Positions 45,347 to 55,017 of a stretch of 55,017 bases of DNA are shown here, in pieces (position 1 is the first letter of the stretch; each line of letters opens with the position of its first letter). A model generated the notes under the pieces. It had not been told where the DNA came from. It saw only the letters and a program-made list of their open reading frames with translations, and searched no databases. Made by a program: the position numbers and the translations under genes. Source of the stretch: Methanobacteriales archaeon HGW-Methanobacteriales-1 (GTDB lineage: Archaea; Methanobacteriota; Methanobacteria; Methanobacteriales; Methanobacteriaceae); assembly GCA_002839705.1 (NCBI GenBank), contig PGYO01000013.1, positions 1-55,017 on the forward strand, written 5' to 3'.

Positions 45347-46423
45347 TTGCATCCAAGACCAAGTCCTATTGCCGCTTCCCTTTATACATTGAGAGACCTT
45401 AATGCTGACGTTGTAATTCTCCATGGCCCTCATGGATGTTGTTTTAGAACAGGGAGGCTTCTAGAAAGTGATGGTGTTCGAGTACTGACTACCGCCATGT
45501 CTGAGAATGATTTTATTTTCGGGGCCAGTGAAAAGCTGGAGGAAGTTCTTAAAAAAGCAGATGAAATGTTTTCTCCAAAATTAGTGGGAATAGTGGGCAC
45601 CTGTGCCAGTATGATAATTGGTGAAGATCTTAAAGAAGCTATAACTCAAGCCAATATACCCGCCCTAGTTTTACCTGTGGAATCGCATGGGGGTTTTGGT
45701 GAAGGGGATAATACTGAGGGAGCAATCATTGTTTTGGAAGCCGCGGTACTGGGGGGATTAATACCTCCTGAAGAAGCAGAAAGACAAATAAAAATGCTCC
45801 GGATGGCCACTGAAGTTGAAAAAACCCGGGGAATGGCTCAGGGCGAGTATATAGCTCCTTCATTTGGTGACAATCATGAAGAAATTGGCTTGAAACTTAT
45901 AAATGCACTTAAAAGTGGTAAAAAGGTGGCTATGGTTTTAAATGCTAAGAAAGAAACTTCTTACTTATTTGCGGATGTGATGAAACTCCCTTATGGGGAA
46001 ATAAATCCGGATAATATGCCTCTATTTGTGGCCAACCTGGACACGAATATTGGACTTCCTAGAATTAGACAGCATGCTGAAAATATTAAAAATGAGCTTT
46101 CAGAAGCTGGAATTAATGTGGATTATATAACTGGCGGCTTGGATGAATATCCTATCACTGCTAAGGCTGCTGCAAAAATATTAAAAGATGAAGAAATAGA
46201 ATTCGCGGTTATCGCCGGAGTTCCACATGCTTTACCAATTGAAGAGTTGGATATAGAATCGGTGGCAGTTACTGATGGTCCTAGGATTGTTGAACCTCTT
46301 AGGCGGCTGGGATATTCTTATGTGGTGGCTGAATTAGATGCTCATTCTAAAACTCTGGGAACGAGTACCATAGTAAAATCTGATTTCGGTGATACAATTC
46401 GCAAATCAATTAAATCGGACTGA
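45347..46423 (+). CDS. cfbD: Ni-sirohydrochlorin a,c-diamide reductive cyclase, catalytic subunit
   Basis: 358 residues; a nitrogenase NifD-like protein of coenzyme F430 biosynthesis. With the NifH-like CfbC it reduces and cyclises Ni-sirohydrochlorin a,c-diamide. The start [39 protein letters not shown] with its Cys pair, and [15 protein letters not shown] with a further Cys, provide likely Fe-S ligands. TTG 45347 is the start, with AGAGGTG upstream. cfbC and the other cfb genes are not in the window. Its presence marks the organism as a methanogen or close relative. Confidence 0.93.
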   Translation: MHPRPSPIAASLYTLRDLNADVVILHGPHGCCFRTGRLLESDGVRVLTTAMSENDFIFGASEKLEEVLKKADEMFSPKLVGIVGTCASMIIGEDLKEAITQANIPALVLPVESHGGFGEGDNTEGAIIVLEAAVLGGLIPPEEAERQIKMLRMATEVEKTRGMAQGEYIAPSFGDNHEEIGLKLINALKSGKKVAMVLNAKKETSYLFADVMKLPYGEINPDNMPLFVANLDTNIGLPRIRQHAENIKNELSEAGINVDYITGGLDEYPITAKAAAKILKDEEIEFAVIAGVPHALPIEELDIESVAVTDGPRIVEPLRRLGYSYVVAELDAHSKTLGTSTIVKSDFGDTIRKSIKSD

Positions 46424-46647
46424 ATTTGATGGTTAAGAATAAAAATAGCATAAATAATTATTTCTTAGACAATATATTTATTCCAGTTTTTATAAAACGA
46501 AATATAATTATTGAAATATAATTATTAGATACACTATTGAAATTATATAATCTATTAAAAATTATAAAATAGTTAAATTATACTGTGCTTGCTAGATTAG
46601 AAATCTAATGAGTTCAATTACCATATTAATATTATTTGGGTGATAAA

Positions 46648-47652
46648 ATGAGTAAAACCGTTGGTATGATTCTTTGTGGTGGCTTTGGAAAACGTTTACG
46701 TCCCATTACTGAGAGAATCCCTAAACCTCTAATTGAAATGAAAGAAGGATACACCATACTTGATAAACAGCTTTTTGACTTCAAAAATGCTGGTGTAGAT
46801 CAAGTATATCTTTTAACTGGATTTTTAAGTGATAAAATCCAGGAAAGATATGGTGCAGAATATAAGGGCGTTAAAATTGAATATGTAGAAGAATCTGAAC
46901 CTTTAGGGACATTGAATGCTATAAAACTTGGAATGGATGCTATTGATAGTAATAAACAATGTGTTATCCGTAATGGTGATGTAGTCGCTGATTTGAACAT
47001 CAAAAAAATGATTCACTTGGGAGAACAGTCTGATTATCCCTTATCCATTTTTATTACCAAAATGAAATCTCCTTATGGTATTGTAGAAGTAAGCGGGGAC
47101 CGTTTGGTGGCTTTTAAGGAAAAACCGGTGCTTGATTATTATATAAATGCTGGAGTTTATTTTGCCAAGGGACCTCTTGATTTTGGTGATTTTGATGTGG
47201 GAGATATTGAAAAAACCTTGTTCCCTATGATGGCCAAGGAAAACCAGTTAGGTTACTACAAAGAAGACGGATTGTTCTGGATGGCCATTGATACTTCCAA
47301 AGAGCTGGAAGAAATACAAAAAGAATATAAAAACCGGGAAGATAAACCTTGGGGATATGAAAAAGTCCTTATTAACACGGAAAAGTACCTCACCAAGGAA
47401 TTATTTATAAGGGAAGGTTATAAGACATCTTTCCATTATCACGAACAGAAAGATGAAACCATGTACATTGTATCTGGTGCGGGGTATATCGAGTTCGAAA
47501 ACAAGAAAGAGTACTTTGGAACTAATGATACCATACGTATAGAGCCAGAAGAACCACATTCCATAGTGGCCATGGAAAATACAGTTCTTCATGAAGTATC
47601 AACTCCTCATCTGGATGATACAGTACGGGTAAATGATTTCTATACTCGATAA
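46648..47652 (+). CDS. Sugar-phosphate nucleotidyltransferase with C-terminal cupin
   Basis: About 334 residues. The first 225 form an NTP-transferase domain ([26 protein letters not shown], then [10 protein letters not shown] for metal binding); the last 110 are a mannose-6-phosphate isomerase-type cupin ([30 protein letters not shown]). This fits a bifunctional GDP-mannose-type enzyme or one making another NDP-sugar for surface glycans. A TTG at 46636 is in frame, but GGGTGAT before ATG 46648 sets the start. Substrate is inferred only. Confidence 0.88.
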   Translation: MSKTVGMILCGGFGKRLRPITERIPKPLIEMKEGYTILDKQLFDFKNAGVDQVYLLTGFLSDKIQERYGAEYKGVKIEYVEESEPLGTLNAIKLGMDAIDSNKQCVIRNGDVVADLNIKKMIHLGEQSDYPLSIFITKMKSPYGIVEVSGDRLVAFKEKPVLDYYINAGVYFAKGPLDFGDFDVGDIEKTLFPMMAKENQLGYYKEDGLFWMAIDTSKELEEIQKEYKNREDKPWGYEKVLINTEKYLTKELFIREGYKTSFHYHEQKDETMYIVSGAGYIEFENKKEYFGTNDTIRIEPEEPHSIVAMENTVLHEVSTPHLDDTVRVNDFYTR

Positions 47653-47749
47653 ATTTTAATTTTTTTATTTATTTTTTATTATTTTGCTTAAAATTCTAAT
47701 TTAGATATTCTTAATTATATAAAGTCTAATAAGGACTATAGGGGATCAA

Positions 47750-48346
47750 ATGGTAACTATTATTAATTATGGCAGTGGAAACCTGAAAAGTATTCGTAAT
47801 GGATTTCTTAAAGTTGGTGTAGAACCTGAAATAACTCAGGATACTCAAAAAATGCTTGATGCAGATGCTTTAATATTACCTGGGGTCGGCGCATTTGGTA
47901 GTGCCATGGGAAACCTTCAAAAATATCAAGAAGTAATTTTGAATCACATTGAAGAAAATAAACCATTTTTAGGTATTTGTTTGGGCCTACAACTTCTTTT
48001 AACTGAAAGTGAGGAGAGTCCAGATGTTAAAGGCCTGAATATATTTCCTGGTAGTGTTATAAGGTTGCCTCCGGGCCAAAAAATCCCTCACATGGGTTGG
48101 AACCAACTGGATATAAAGAGAGAGTGCTCTATATTGGAAGGCATTGGGAGCGAATATTTTTACTTTGTACACTCATTTTATGCAAGTCCTGATAATGATG
48201 AAGTCGTTTCAGCCACTACTCCTTATGGAATGGATGTGCCTGCTGTTTTTTGCCAGGATAATGTTTTTGCCACTCAATTCCATCCTGAGAAAAGTGGGGA
48301 AGCAGGATTAAAAATCTTAAAGAATTTTGTAGATCTTTTAAAATGA
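47750..48346 (+). CDS. hisH: Imidazole glycerol phosphate synthase, glutaminase subunit
   Basis: 198 residues of the class I glutamine amidotransferase fold: INYGSGNLKSIRNGF start, nucleophile Cys in LGICLGLQLLL near 78-88, and FHPEKSGEAG with the catalytic His/Glu at about 177-186. It supplies ammonia to HisF in histidine synthesis. ATG 47750 follows GGGGATC, and a TATA-like AATTATATAAAG lies about 35 bases upstream, so the leader is short. hisF is not adjacent. Confidence 0.96.
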   Translation: MVTIINYGSGNLKSIRNGFLKVGVEPEITQDTQKMLDADALILPGVGAFGSAMGNLQKYQEVILNHIEENKPFLGICLGLQLLLTESEESPDVKGLNIFPGSVIRLPPGQKIPHMGWNQLDIKRECSILEGIGSEYFYFVHSFYASPDNDEVVSATTPYGMDVPAVFCQDNVFATQFHPEKSGEAGLKILKNFVDLLK

Positions 48347-48500
48347 TTTATAATTTTCTTTGTGAATTCTTTAAATATCAGAAAATATAATTATTATCAT
48401 AATTATTATAAAAATTATATATAGTATTACTATAAATCTAATAACAACTTTCTAAAATAAATTTGTACTTATTAAAATTTTAGAATAATTGGGTGATTAA

Positions 48501-49865
48501 ATGGACATCGAGGGCTTTGTACGCAGAAGAATTGCTGAAGAGGATCAAAATACTATAGAAGACGTGCTTTCAGATAGAATAATGGAATTTAAAGGTATTG
48601 ATAAGGAAAATGCTCTTAAATTGGCTTCAGCAGTTGTGGATGAAGTTCAAAATACCTTAAAAATCCAGAATCAAGAAGATGAATTTTTAAAAGAAATAAT
48701 TGGATTTCATAGTGCCGATGTGGCCATGGGAGAAATGGGTGTAGGTTCTCGAGGGGCAGGAGACTTTTTTGTCCACCGAAAAATTGCTGAAATTGTATCC
48801 AGTACTCAAACTAACTCTTTTATAAATCCAACGGCTCAAGATGATGGGGGAGTAATTAAAACTTCTACTGAAGGAGAAGACGTATATATTACGACGGCTG
48901 TAGATGGAATACACTCTCGACTCAGTGAATATCCATTTTTAGGAGGATTCCACGTGGCCCGTGCTTCCCTAAGGGATGTATGTGTCATGGGATCTGAGCC
49001 AGTGGCCATTATATGCGATTTGCATTTGGCTGATGATGGAGATGTGGGAAAACTCTTTGATTTCATGGCCGGGGTGGCAACCGTTTCAGAATTGATTGAT
49101 GTACCCATTGTAGCCGGCAGTACCCTCCGGGTCGGTGGGGACATGGTCTTAGGTGATCGATTGGTAAGTGCAGTGGGCTCTATTGGAGTATCACAGCACG
49201 CTCCCACAGCTCGAAAAAGAGCAGAAGCAGGAGACGTTATTCTTTTAACTGAAGGGTCAGGTGGGGGAACTATCACTACCACAGCTCTTTACCACGGTCT
49301 ATTCGATGTGGTGTGGGAGACCATGGACATTAACTTTATTCAAGCTTCAGAAGCTATTATCAAAGCAGGTCTGCTCCCAAAAGTCCATGCTATGACAGAT
49401 GTAACTAATGGTGGCCTTCGGGGAGATGCTCATGAGATTGCTACCACTACGGGTCTGGGATTAGAATTTTATCAGGAAAAAATCAGGGAAATGATTAATC
49501 CTAATGTTCTAGAAATGCTTGAAAATCTGGATATAGATCCATTAGGTGTTTCAGTAGATTCTCTTATGATAATAGCTCCTAAAGAAGTGGCTGAAGATGT
49601 GAAAAAGGCCATATCTGCTGTGGGAGTAAAAATCATGGAGATTGGGAAGGTAGATGATACGGGAATTGCTCGTATGATAAAAGCGGATGGTTCCATAGAA
49701 GAGCTGATTCCATTGTTTAGAGAAGCAGCTTATACCAAAATTAAAAAGTTGGTAGGGGACACCACTCCAGAAGACTTTGAAAAAATGAAAGATAAGGTTG
49801 AAAAAGCAGCCAAAGATTCCATTGAAAAGAAAAATCGAGTGGTTAAGGCCATAAGGGACGATTAG
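48501..49865 (+). CDS. AIR synthase-like (PurM/HypE/ThiL/SelD superfamily) protein
   Basis: 454 residues. An N-terminal helical extension of about 65 residues precedes the AIRS core: GVGSRGAGDFFVHRKIAE, a Gly-rich DDGGVIKT block for ATP/phosphate binding, TAVDGIHSRL, and the C-terminal half with SGGGTITTTALYHG, MTDVTNGGLRGDAHEIA and a lysine-rich tail. The superfamily uses ATP to activate amides, selenide or thiamine phosphate; a DVTNGG motif is shared with HypE and SelD. This is an archaeal branch related to methanogenesis-marker AIRS proteins; the substrate is unknown. It is 24 bases before the next gene on the same strand. Confidence 0.85.
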   Translation: MDIEGFVRRRIAEEDQNTIEDVLSDRIMEFKGIDKENALKLASAVVDEVQNTLKIQNQEDEFLKEIIGFHSADVAMGEMGVGSRGAGDFFVHRKIAEIVSSTQTNSFINPTAQDDGGVIKTSTEGEDVYITTAVDGIHSRLSEYPFLGGFHVARASLRDVCVMGSEPVAIICDLHLADDGDVGKLFDFMAGVATVSELIDVPIVAGSTLRVGGDMVLGDRLVSAVGSIGVSQHAPTARKRAEAGDVILLTEGSGGGTITTTALYHGLFDVVWETMDINFIQASEAIIKAGLLPKVHAMTDVTNGGLRGDAHEIATTTGLGLEFYQEKIREMINPNVLEMLENLDIDPLGVSVDSLMIIAPKEVAEDVKKAISAVGVKIMEIGKVDDTGIARMIKADGSIEELIPLFREAAYTKIKKLVGDTTPEDFEKMKDKVEKAAKDSIEKKNRVVKAIRDD

Positions 49866-49888
49866 AGAAAATTGACTGGGGAGATTAT

Positions 49889-50332
49889 ATGGACCAAAAA
49901 GGTTTCTTGGCCACGGCTGATGCCATTTTTGGCCTTTTAATAATCTTTATTTTAATGTCTGCAGTTTTGAATGTAACTAATACTCCCATGCATTCTTTTT
50001 CTCAGGAAATTAATCCCGAACAAGATGTTCAGGATCTAATGGAAACTATGGCTAATAATGAGGAATATGGGGATAACCAGACAATTTTAAGTGAAATTAC
50101 CATTCACCTTCTATCCCAAAATAACAGTGATGATGCGGTGGCCTCTTCTGGCCTTATTGTATCTGATTTCCTGAATAAAACAGTTCCTGGAATGAAATAT
50201 AATTTTACCGAGACCCAAGAATTAAATGGAACCACTATTGTTTCCAATGGTGAGATGGAAAATGCTAAGAATATTCATTCGGCCATCAGACACTGTGGAA
50301 ATTATACTTTTCAATTATACTTATGGAAATAA
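49889..50332 (+). CDS. Pilin-like single-helix surface protein
   Basis: 147 residues: a short charged start (MDQKGF), a hydrophobic helix (LATADAIFGLLIIFILMSAVLNV), then a soluble extracellular part with several N-x-S/T sites. The pattern K-G-F before a T/A-D-A-x-F helix is common in archaeal pseudopilin-like proteins, though no standard prepilin peptidase motif is clear. ATG 49889 follows GGGGAGA and lies 24 bases after the AIR synthase-like gene, suggesting co-transcription, although the two functions have no obvious link. Confidence 0.65.
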   Translation: MDQKGFLATADAIFGLLIIFILMSAVLNVTNTPMHSFSQEINPEQDVQDLMETMANNEEYGDNQTILSEITIHLLSQNNSDDAVASSGLIVSDFLNKTVPGMKYNFTETQELNGTTIVSNGEMENAKNIHSAIRHCGNYTFQLYLWK

Positions 50333-50412
50333 TGTACATTAAGTGATTTAGAAAATAAATAATATCTAAATATTTTACTGGATAAATTACTCTATCTAAA
50401 TGAAGTGTTCAA

Positions 50413-50880
50413 ATGGAATGTGAGTATTTTGAAAAATTAAAGGATCAGGAGTTTGGTGATCTCATTGGAGAGACAACATACTGGCTAATAATCCTAGCCC
50501 CCGACCAGAGGAATCTGGGAACCTGTGTGGTGGCCCTCAAAAGAGAGGAAATAGAACTCTCAGGTTTGAATCCTGATGAATGGACCGATTTATCCAATAC
50601 AGTTCAAAAACTTGAAGACGCAGTCAAAAAAGCATTTAAGGCCACTATGTTCAATTGGGCTTGTTTAATGAATTCCTCTTATCTTCAGGATCCTCCCACG
50701 CCATGTCTGCACTGGCATTTCATCCCACGTTACAAATCATCATTTGTTTTTTATGGAAAAACATTTGAAGACCCCTGTTTTGGCATGAGCACCATGCATG
50801 ATAGAGGAAGATCTTTTAATGTTTCGGAAGAGTTAAAAAACAAAATTAAAGTGGAAATAATAAAATATTTAGAAATTTAA
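50413..50880 (+). CDS. HIT-family nucleotide hydrolase/transferase
   Basis: 155 residues. N-terminal half matches HIT proteins (TTYWLIILAPDQRNLGTCVVALKREEIELSGL), and the active-site strand is PCLHWHFIPRY. The usual H-x-H-x-H is C-x-H-x-H: the first His is Cys while the central nucleophile His and the third are kept, followed by the typical Pro-Arg. Family members cleave dinucleoside polyphosphates or AMP conjugates. No strong ribosome site precedes ATG 50413. Confidence 0.85.
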   Translation: MECEYFEKLKDQEFGDLIGETTYWLIILAPDQRNLGTCVVALKREEIELSGLNPDEWTDLSNTVQKLEDAVKKAFKATMFNWACLMNSSYLQDPPTPCLHWHFIPRYKSSFVFYGKTFEDPCFGMSTMHDRGRSFNVSEELKNKIKVEIIKYLEI

Positions 50881-51046
50881 ATGTGCAAATTATGGTTTGA
50901 ACCTTTTTAAAATGTTTTTCAGTCTTATTAATTGAAAATATAAAATTATGAACAACAGAACTGAAAAACACTTAAATATAAAAAAAATCAACTACTTATA
51001 GGTTTCAAATCTGACACTTGAAACATTTACTTACTGTTTTGTATTT

Positions 51047-51118
<72 letters not shown>

Positions 51119-51132
51119 CTATTTTTTGTTTA
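51119..51132 (+). terminator. T-run after tRNA-Arg
   Basis: CTATTTTTTGTTT follows the tRNA without a stem-loop; oligo-T tracts of this kind stop archaeal RNA polymerase. Confidence 0.5.
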
Positions 51133-51365
51133 AATTTATCAGAGCCAGTTTTCTATAATTTTATTTCATATACTTTTATTTTATTTAATTATATTTTAAA
51201 AAAATCATGTTTAATATTACTTTTCTTTATAATTGTAATTTTATATTTTTGTTATTATATTAGTTTTTCTATTTGGTTATTAATGGAATACTTTATTAGT
51301 AATATGTTATCCATCTAAGTTTAAGTAATACTGTATTAATTATTAGTAGGGTGGGGAATTATATT

Positions 51366-54300
51366 TTGAGAATTTATAACGTTTTATTATTGTTATCAAT
51401 ATTTTTGATTTTTAATATGGGTGGTGTATTTGCTGCAGGCCCAGAAACTAATTATACCAATGATTCTGATTTTGATAAAGGCAATTTGACTGGATTAGAG
51501 CATAATAGTACTCATAACCAATTGCAGCTTTCTAATAGTTCTAGTTCTACAAATCCTTTTATTTGGGTTCCTAATAGCAATGAAGGAACAGTTTCTAAAA
51601 TAAATACCGTAACGGGTATGGAAGTGGCTCGATACAAGACAAGTAATCTTACTTACTCTAATCCTTCCAGGACTACCGTGGATTTAGAGGGTAACTGCTG
51701 GGTGGGTAACCGGAACATAGGTACCGTGGTTAAAATTGGGCTTTTAGAAAGTGGTCAGTGGATTGACCGTAACCAAAATGGTGTAGTAGACACCTGTCGT
51801 GATGTGGATGGTAATGGATTAATTAATTCCACCGAGATTCTTCCCTGGGGCATGGACGAATGTGTATTATGGGAAGTAGTTCTGATTCCTGGAAGTGAAG
51901 GCAATTTTGTTCCAGGTAAATACAATGGATCTTACGTAAATGACTATTACACTCCAGGACCACGTGGTTTAGCCATAGATTCTAAAAATAATCTCTGGGT
52001 AGGAACTTATGGGACCATGAAATATTATTATGTGAATGGTTCAGATGGTCAGATTTTAAAGACAATTGATGTTTCATCTGTGGGTCACACTCCTTATGGT
52101 GCAGTAATAGATCAAAATGGGATTCTCTGGTCTTCTGGAAATACGGGTAATAATGTTTTAAGGTTAGATCCTTCCAATGGTACTTTCACCAGAATTAATC
52201 TTCCCCATAAATCATATGGTTTGGCTTTGGATCGTAATAATCATTTATTTGTCTCAGGACTGGATTATTATGCTATAACTTGTATTAATGTTTTAAATGG
52301 GACTATTTTATGGACTAAGTCTGCTTCCTATGCTCAGGGGATAACTGTTTCTGATGATGGTGATATCTGGACTGCAGACAATACTAAGGGAACGGTTACT
52401 CGTTATTCTAATAATGGTATTTTTAAGGCAACTATTATTGTGGGGAATTCTCCCAGTGGGGTTTCTGTGGATAATTTGGGCAAAATCTGGGCAGTGGATA
52501 CCAATGATGAATATATTCACCGTATAAATCCAGCTAATGATCAAACTGATGGTGAGGGAAATATTGTCAATGGGGTGGAATTCTCCAAGAGAATAGTGGG
52601 AGGAACCCATTATGGATACAGTGACATGACAGGGGCCTTATCCAATACCATCACCACTAATCATGGATCATGGGACTTAATTCATGATTCAGGTATAAAT
52701 AATGCCTTATGGGGTGTTATATCGTGGAATGCTTATATTCCTAATGGCACTAGTGTGAATGTACGTGTTAGAAGTTCTAATGATAAAATTACCTGGTCTA
52801 ATTGGGAAGAAGCAATAAATGGTGAATATTTGAATTCAACACCAAATGGTAGGTATTTGGAAGTGGAAACTACTCTGGAGAGATTTAAGGGTAGTGTTTC
52901 TCCTGTACTTTATGATCTAAGTGTTCGGGTCTTAAAATCAGATATTAATATTTTAAATGGTATAAATAACTCGGTTCCTAAATTAGGGGACACTATTAAA
53001 CTGGTTACAGTGCTTACTAATGTTGGGCCGGATTCTGCCCATAATATAACGGTAGTTGCGAATATTCCCCCTGGGTTTAAACCATTAATTCCAAGCATAG
53101 GTGTTCTTAATGGTACTGTGTGGACTATTAAAACTTTAATTCCGGGCGAGATTGCCAGACTGGAGATTGTAGGTAATATAACTCAAAATTTAACCAGTAA
53201 AAACATTACTTACTCTGCTAATGAAACCCACAGTGAATATGATTCTAAGACTAATCCACCCTCTACTATTAAATTCTATGTTCCTTTTTCAGATGTTAAA
53301 CTGGATTATTCCCTTAAAAATGGTAAGCCTACTTTGATGGTGCGGAATATTGGCCCGGATGATGCTTTTAATATTAATGTGAAAACTTCTATACCTTCGG
53401 GTTATACTCCTAAAACCTTGGGTGGTACTTATAAAGGAGGCACCTGGATTATAACTTCTATTCCATCTAATGGGACAGTTACAATGACTTTGGTTCCATT
53501 AGCAGGTAATAAAACTCATAACACTTCTAATCCTTCCAGTCCAGGGCATCATGGTTCAATTAATAATCCTCATGAAGTGAATAATCAAAATTCTACTCAG
53601 GTAAATGCAAGTTCTTCTTCTCAAACTAGAAAGGCTTCTTCAGTGCCTATGCAGCAGACTGGAGTCCCTATTAATTTTTCAGCCATTGCTATTCTTTTCA
53701 TGTTCTTTGCAGCCTATTTAAATAAAAATGACAATGAAATCAGGCCTAATAAATGGCTGATATTGTTTGTTGTCTTGTTCTTAGCCTTGCTCTGTATGGG
53801 AAATGTAGGGGCGGCGGATACTACTTATACTACTGATGAGGACTTCTCGAAGGGCACCTTTAATAATGTTAATGGGTCTGATGGTTCATTGAAGTTGGAT
53901 AATTCATCTAATGCTGCTCGTAACTATATCTGGATACCTAACAGCAATGAAGGAACTATATCTAAAGTTAATGTGAAGACGGGCCAGGAAGTGGCTCGTT
54001 ATAAAACTAATCCTGCATCTAATGCAGAACCAGTACGTATCGCAGTGGATAGTCAGGGTAATTGCTGGGCAGCCAACCGGGTAACAGGTTCTTTAATTAA
54101 AATTGGCCTGTATGAAAATGGGGTTTATTATGATCTAAATCATGATGGTATTATTCAAACCTGCCATGATGTGGATAAAAATGGTATTATAACTCCGGAT
54201 GAGGTTTTAAACTGGGGATCTGATGAATGTGTAACATTGGAGACAATTATAATTCCTGGTAAAGAGGGAGTATTCCATCCGGGATCATATGATGGAGCTT

Positions 54301-55017
54301 ATGCTGCTTATGGTACTGGATTGACTTCTCTAGCGCTGGATAATAAAGACAATGTCTGGCTGGGTATTGGTGAAAATCAAACTTTAATGTATATTAATGG
54401 TTCCAGTGGAGAGATTTTGAATAGTTACAATGTCACTGCCTATGGCCACAGTCCTAATTTTTCAGTTATAGATAAGAATGGAATTTTATGGTCGGGGGGA
54501 AGTAATTTACTGCGTTTGGATCCAAGCACGGGTTCCCTTAGTGTAATGGATATGGGTTACACTATTTTTGATTTGGCCTATGATGGTGATGATCATATAT
54601 TTTCTTATGGGGTTCATCCACACATTTTATGGCCAGATAGTCGTTTTTCGAGGATTAATATTGAAAATAACACTGTAGACTGGACACAATCATTGCCTTA
54701 CATGCACGCAGGGTCTCTAGCAGTTAATAGTAATGGTGATGTATGGTTAGCACAGTATTATAACCACTGGTGGTGGGGTAAATACACTGCTTTTGGTGTT
54801 TATTCTCATGATGGTGTTCTTAAATCGGATGTAATATCTAGTACATCTCCTTTTGGCCTGTTTTTTGATAGTTATGGTAAGTTGTGGATTATGGATTTGG
54901 ATGGGGAGTATATTCACAGGTTTGATACTAGTATAAATGGTGTTGATCTTTCTAAAAGATTGGTATCTACTAATCACAATGCCTTAGGTTATTGTAGTGT
55001 TAAGTCACCGGATAAGT
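51366..55017 (+). CDS. Very large surface protein: two propeller proteins joined in one reading frame (3' end outside window)
   Basis: The frame is open without a stop from TTG 51366 (site GGTGGGG; GTG 51351 is an in-frame alternative) to the window end, at least 1217 codons. Unit one: signal peptide (VLLLLSIFLIFNMGGVFA), a streptogramin-lyase/NHL-like beta-propeller with repeated WxxN, LW and NxG strands (about 55-400), then SPVLYDLSV and DUF11-like repeats (about 510-720), a Ser/Asn/Thr-rich stretch and a C-terminal membrane helix (FSAIAILFMFFAAYL, near 53685-53720). Unit two follows at once with its own signal-like helix (WLILFVVLFLALLCM, near 53754-53798) and a second, homologous propeller. 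Many N-x-S/T sites support an exported glycoprotein. Either this is a true fusion or translation of unit two starts inside. Confidence 0.85.
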   Translation, partial: MRIYNVLLLLSIFLIFNMGGVFAAGPETNYTNDSDFDKGNLTGLEHNSTHNQLQLSNSSSSTNPFIWVPNSNEGTVSKINTVTGMEVARYKTSNLTYSNPSRTTVDLEGNCWVGNRNIGTVVKIGLLESGQWIDRNQNGVVDTCRDVDGNGLINSTEILPWGMDECVLWEVVLIPGSEGNFVPGKYNGSYVNDYYTPGPRGLAIDSKNNLWVGTYGTMKYYYVNGSDGQILKTIDVSSVGHTPYGAVIDQNGILWSSGNTGNNVLRLDPSNGTFTRINLPHKSYGLALDRNNHLFVSGLDYYAITCINVLNGTILWTKSASYAQGITVSDDGDIWTADNTKGTVTRYSNNGIFKATIIVGNSPSGVSVDNLGKIWAVDTNDEYIHRINPANDQTDGEGNIVNGVEFSKRIVGGTHYGYSDMTGALSNTITTNHGSWDLIHDSGINNALWGVISWNAYIPNGTSVNVRVRSSNDKITWSNWEEAINGEYLNSTPNGRYLEVETTLERFKGSVSPVLYDLSVRVLKSDINILNGINNSVPKLGDTIKLVTVLTNVGPDSAHNITVVANIPPGFKPLIPSIGVLNGTVWTIKTLIPGEIARLEIVGNITQNLTSKNITYSANETHSEYDSKTNPPSTIKFYVPFSDVKLDYSLKNGKPTLMVRNIGPDDAFNINVKTSIPSGYTPKTLGGTYKGGTWIITSIPSNGTVTMTLVPLAGNKTHNTSNPSSPGHHGSINNPHEVNNQNSTQVNASSSSQTRKASSVPMQQTGVPINFSAIAILFMFFAAYLNKNDNEIRPNKWLILFVVLFLALLCMGNVGAADTTYTTDEDFSKGTFNNVNGSDGSLKLDNSSNAARNYIWIPNSNEGTISKVNVKTGQEVARYKTNPASNAEPVRIAVDSQGNCWAANRVTGSLIKIGLYENGVYYDLNHDGIIQTCHDVDKNGIITPDEVLNWGSDECVTLETIIIPGKEGVFHPGSYDGAYAAYGTGLTSLALDNKDNVWLGIGENQTLMYINGSSGEILNSYNVTAYGHSPNFSVIDKNGILWSGGSNLLRLDPSTGSLSVMDMGYTIFDLAYDGDDHIFSYGVHPHILWPDSRFSRINIENNTVDWTQSLPYMHAGSLAVNSNGDVWLAQYYNHWWWGKYTAFGVYSHDGVLKSDVISSTSPFGLFFDSYGKLWIMDLDGEYIHRFDTSINGVDLSKRLVSTNHNALGYCSVKSPDK

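Overview
The window is archaeal and almost certainly from a hydrogenotrophic methanogen of the Methanobacteriales (Methanobacterium-like). The diagnostic genes are sepS (phosphoseryl-tRNA synthetase), tfrA (CoM/CoB thiol:fumarate reductase), cfbD (coenzyme F430 biosynthesis), an HmdII paralogue, an MthK-type K+ channel and a long-form hisG. AT-rich spacers, TATA-like promoters, frequent TTG/GTG starts and GGGG/GGTGA ribosome sites fit the same group. This assignment is inferred from gene content; no database search was possible.

Layout. (1) 1-6624 is an accessory array on the + strand. It holds 3' ends of surface-protein genes (DUF11-like domain, proline-rich linker, a conserved pre-tip motif, then a variable helical C-terminal tip). 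Each tip is followed by a member of one paralogous cytoplasmic-type family, with or without a C-terminal zinc ribbon. One tip is frameshifted, one cassette begins in mid-domain without a signal peptide, and a scrap of the beta-propeller part of the same surface-protein family lies at 2190-2300. The layout resembles a polymorphic toxin/immunity locus with displaced cassettes. (2) 6621-12283 carries sepS, tfrA, a HAD phosphatase and a deoxyadenosine/SAH-type deaminase. (3) 12491-17194 is a giant REC-PAS-GAF histidine kinase. (4) 17622-31567 is mostly core metabolism: hisG, leuS, cutA, nadE, Get3/ArsA ATPase, hmdII, a cupin, cbiE, a MarR-controlled flavin/Fe-S redox cluster and a YchF-like GTPase. 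(5) 31714-35877 is a low-GC accessory patch: a DUF2254-like membrane protein, a broken HNH nuclease, a HEPN-type protein and a decayed gene. (6) 35878-45154 is envelope and ion-related: a P-type ATPase of the Na+/K+ class, a membrane phosphodiesterase overlapping a metallophosphoesterase, an MthK channel with a small secreted/membrane protein before it, sfsA, and a membrane-anchored M14-like peptidase. (7) 45347-50880 holds cfbD, a sugar-nucleotidyltransferase/cupin, hisH, an AIR-synthase-like protein, a pilin-like protein and a HIT protein. (8) tRNA-Arg(GCG) at 51047-51118. (9) 51366 to the window end is one unbroken reading frame that joins two surface beta-propeller proteins.

The two ends of the window therefore carry the same surface-protein family in direct orientation. 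A 37-bp perfect match links the scrap at 2193-2229 with 54803-54839, which suggests that recombination shuffles these cassettes. The core genes in between look ordinary apart from some residue-level oddities: an MthK Ca2+-site Glu replaced by Gln, a HIT first His replaced by Cys, and a type-IIC-like P-ATPase.
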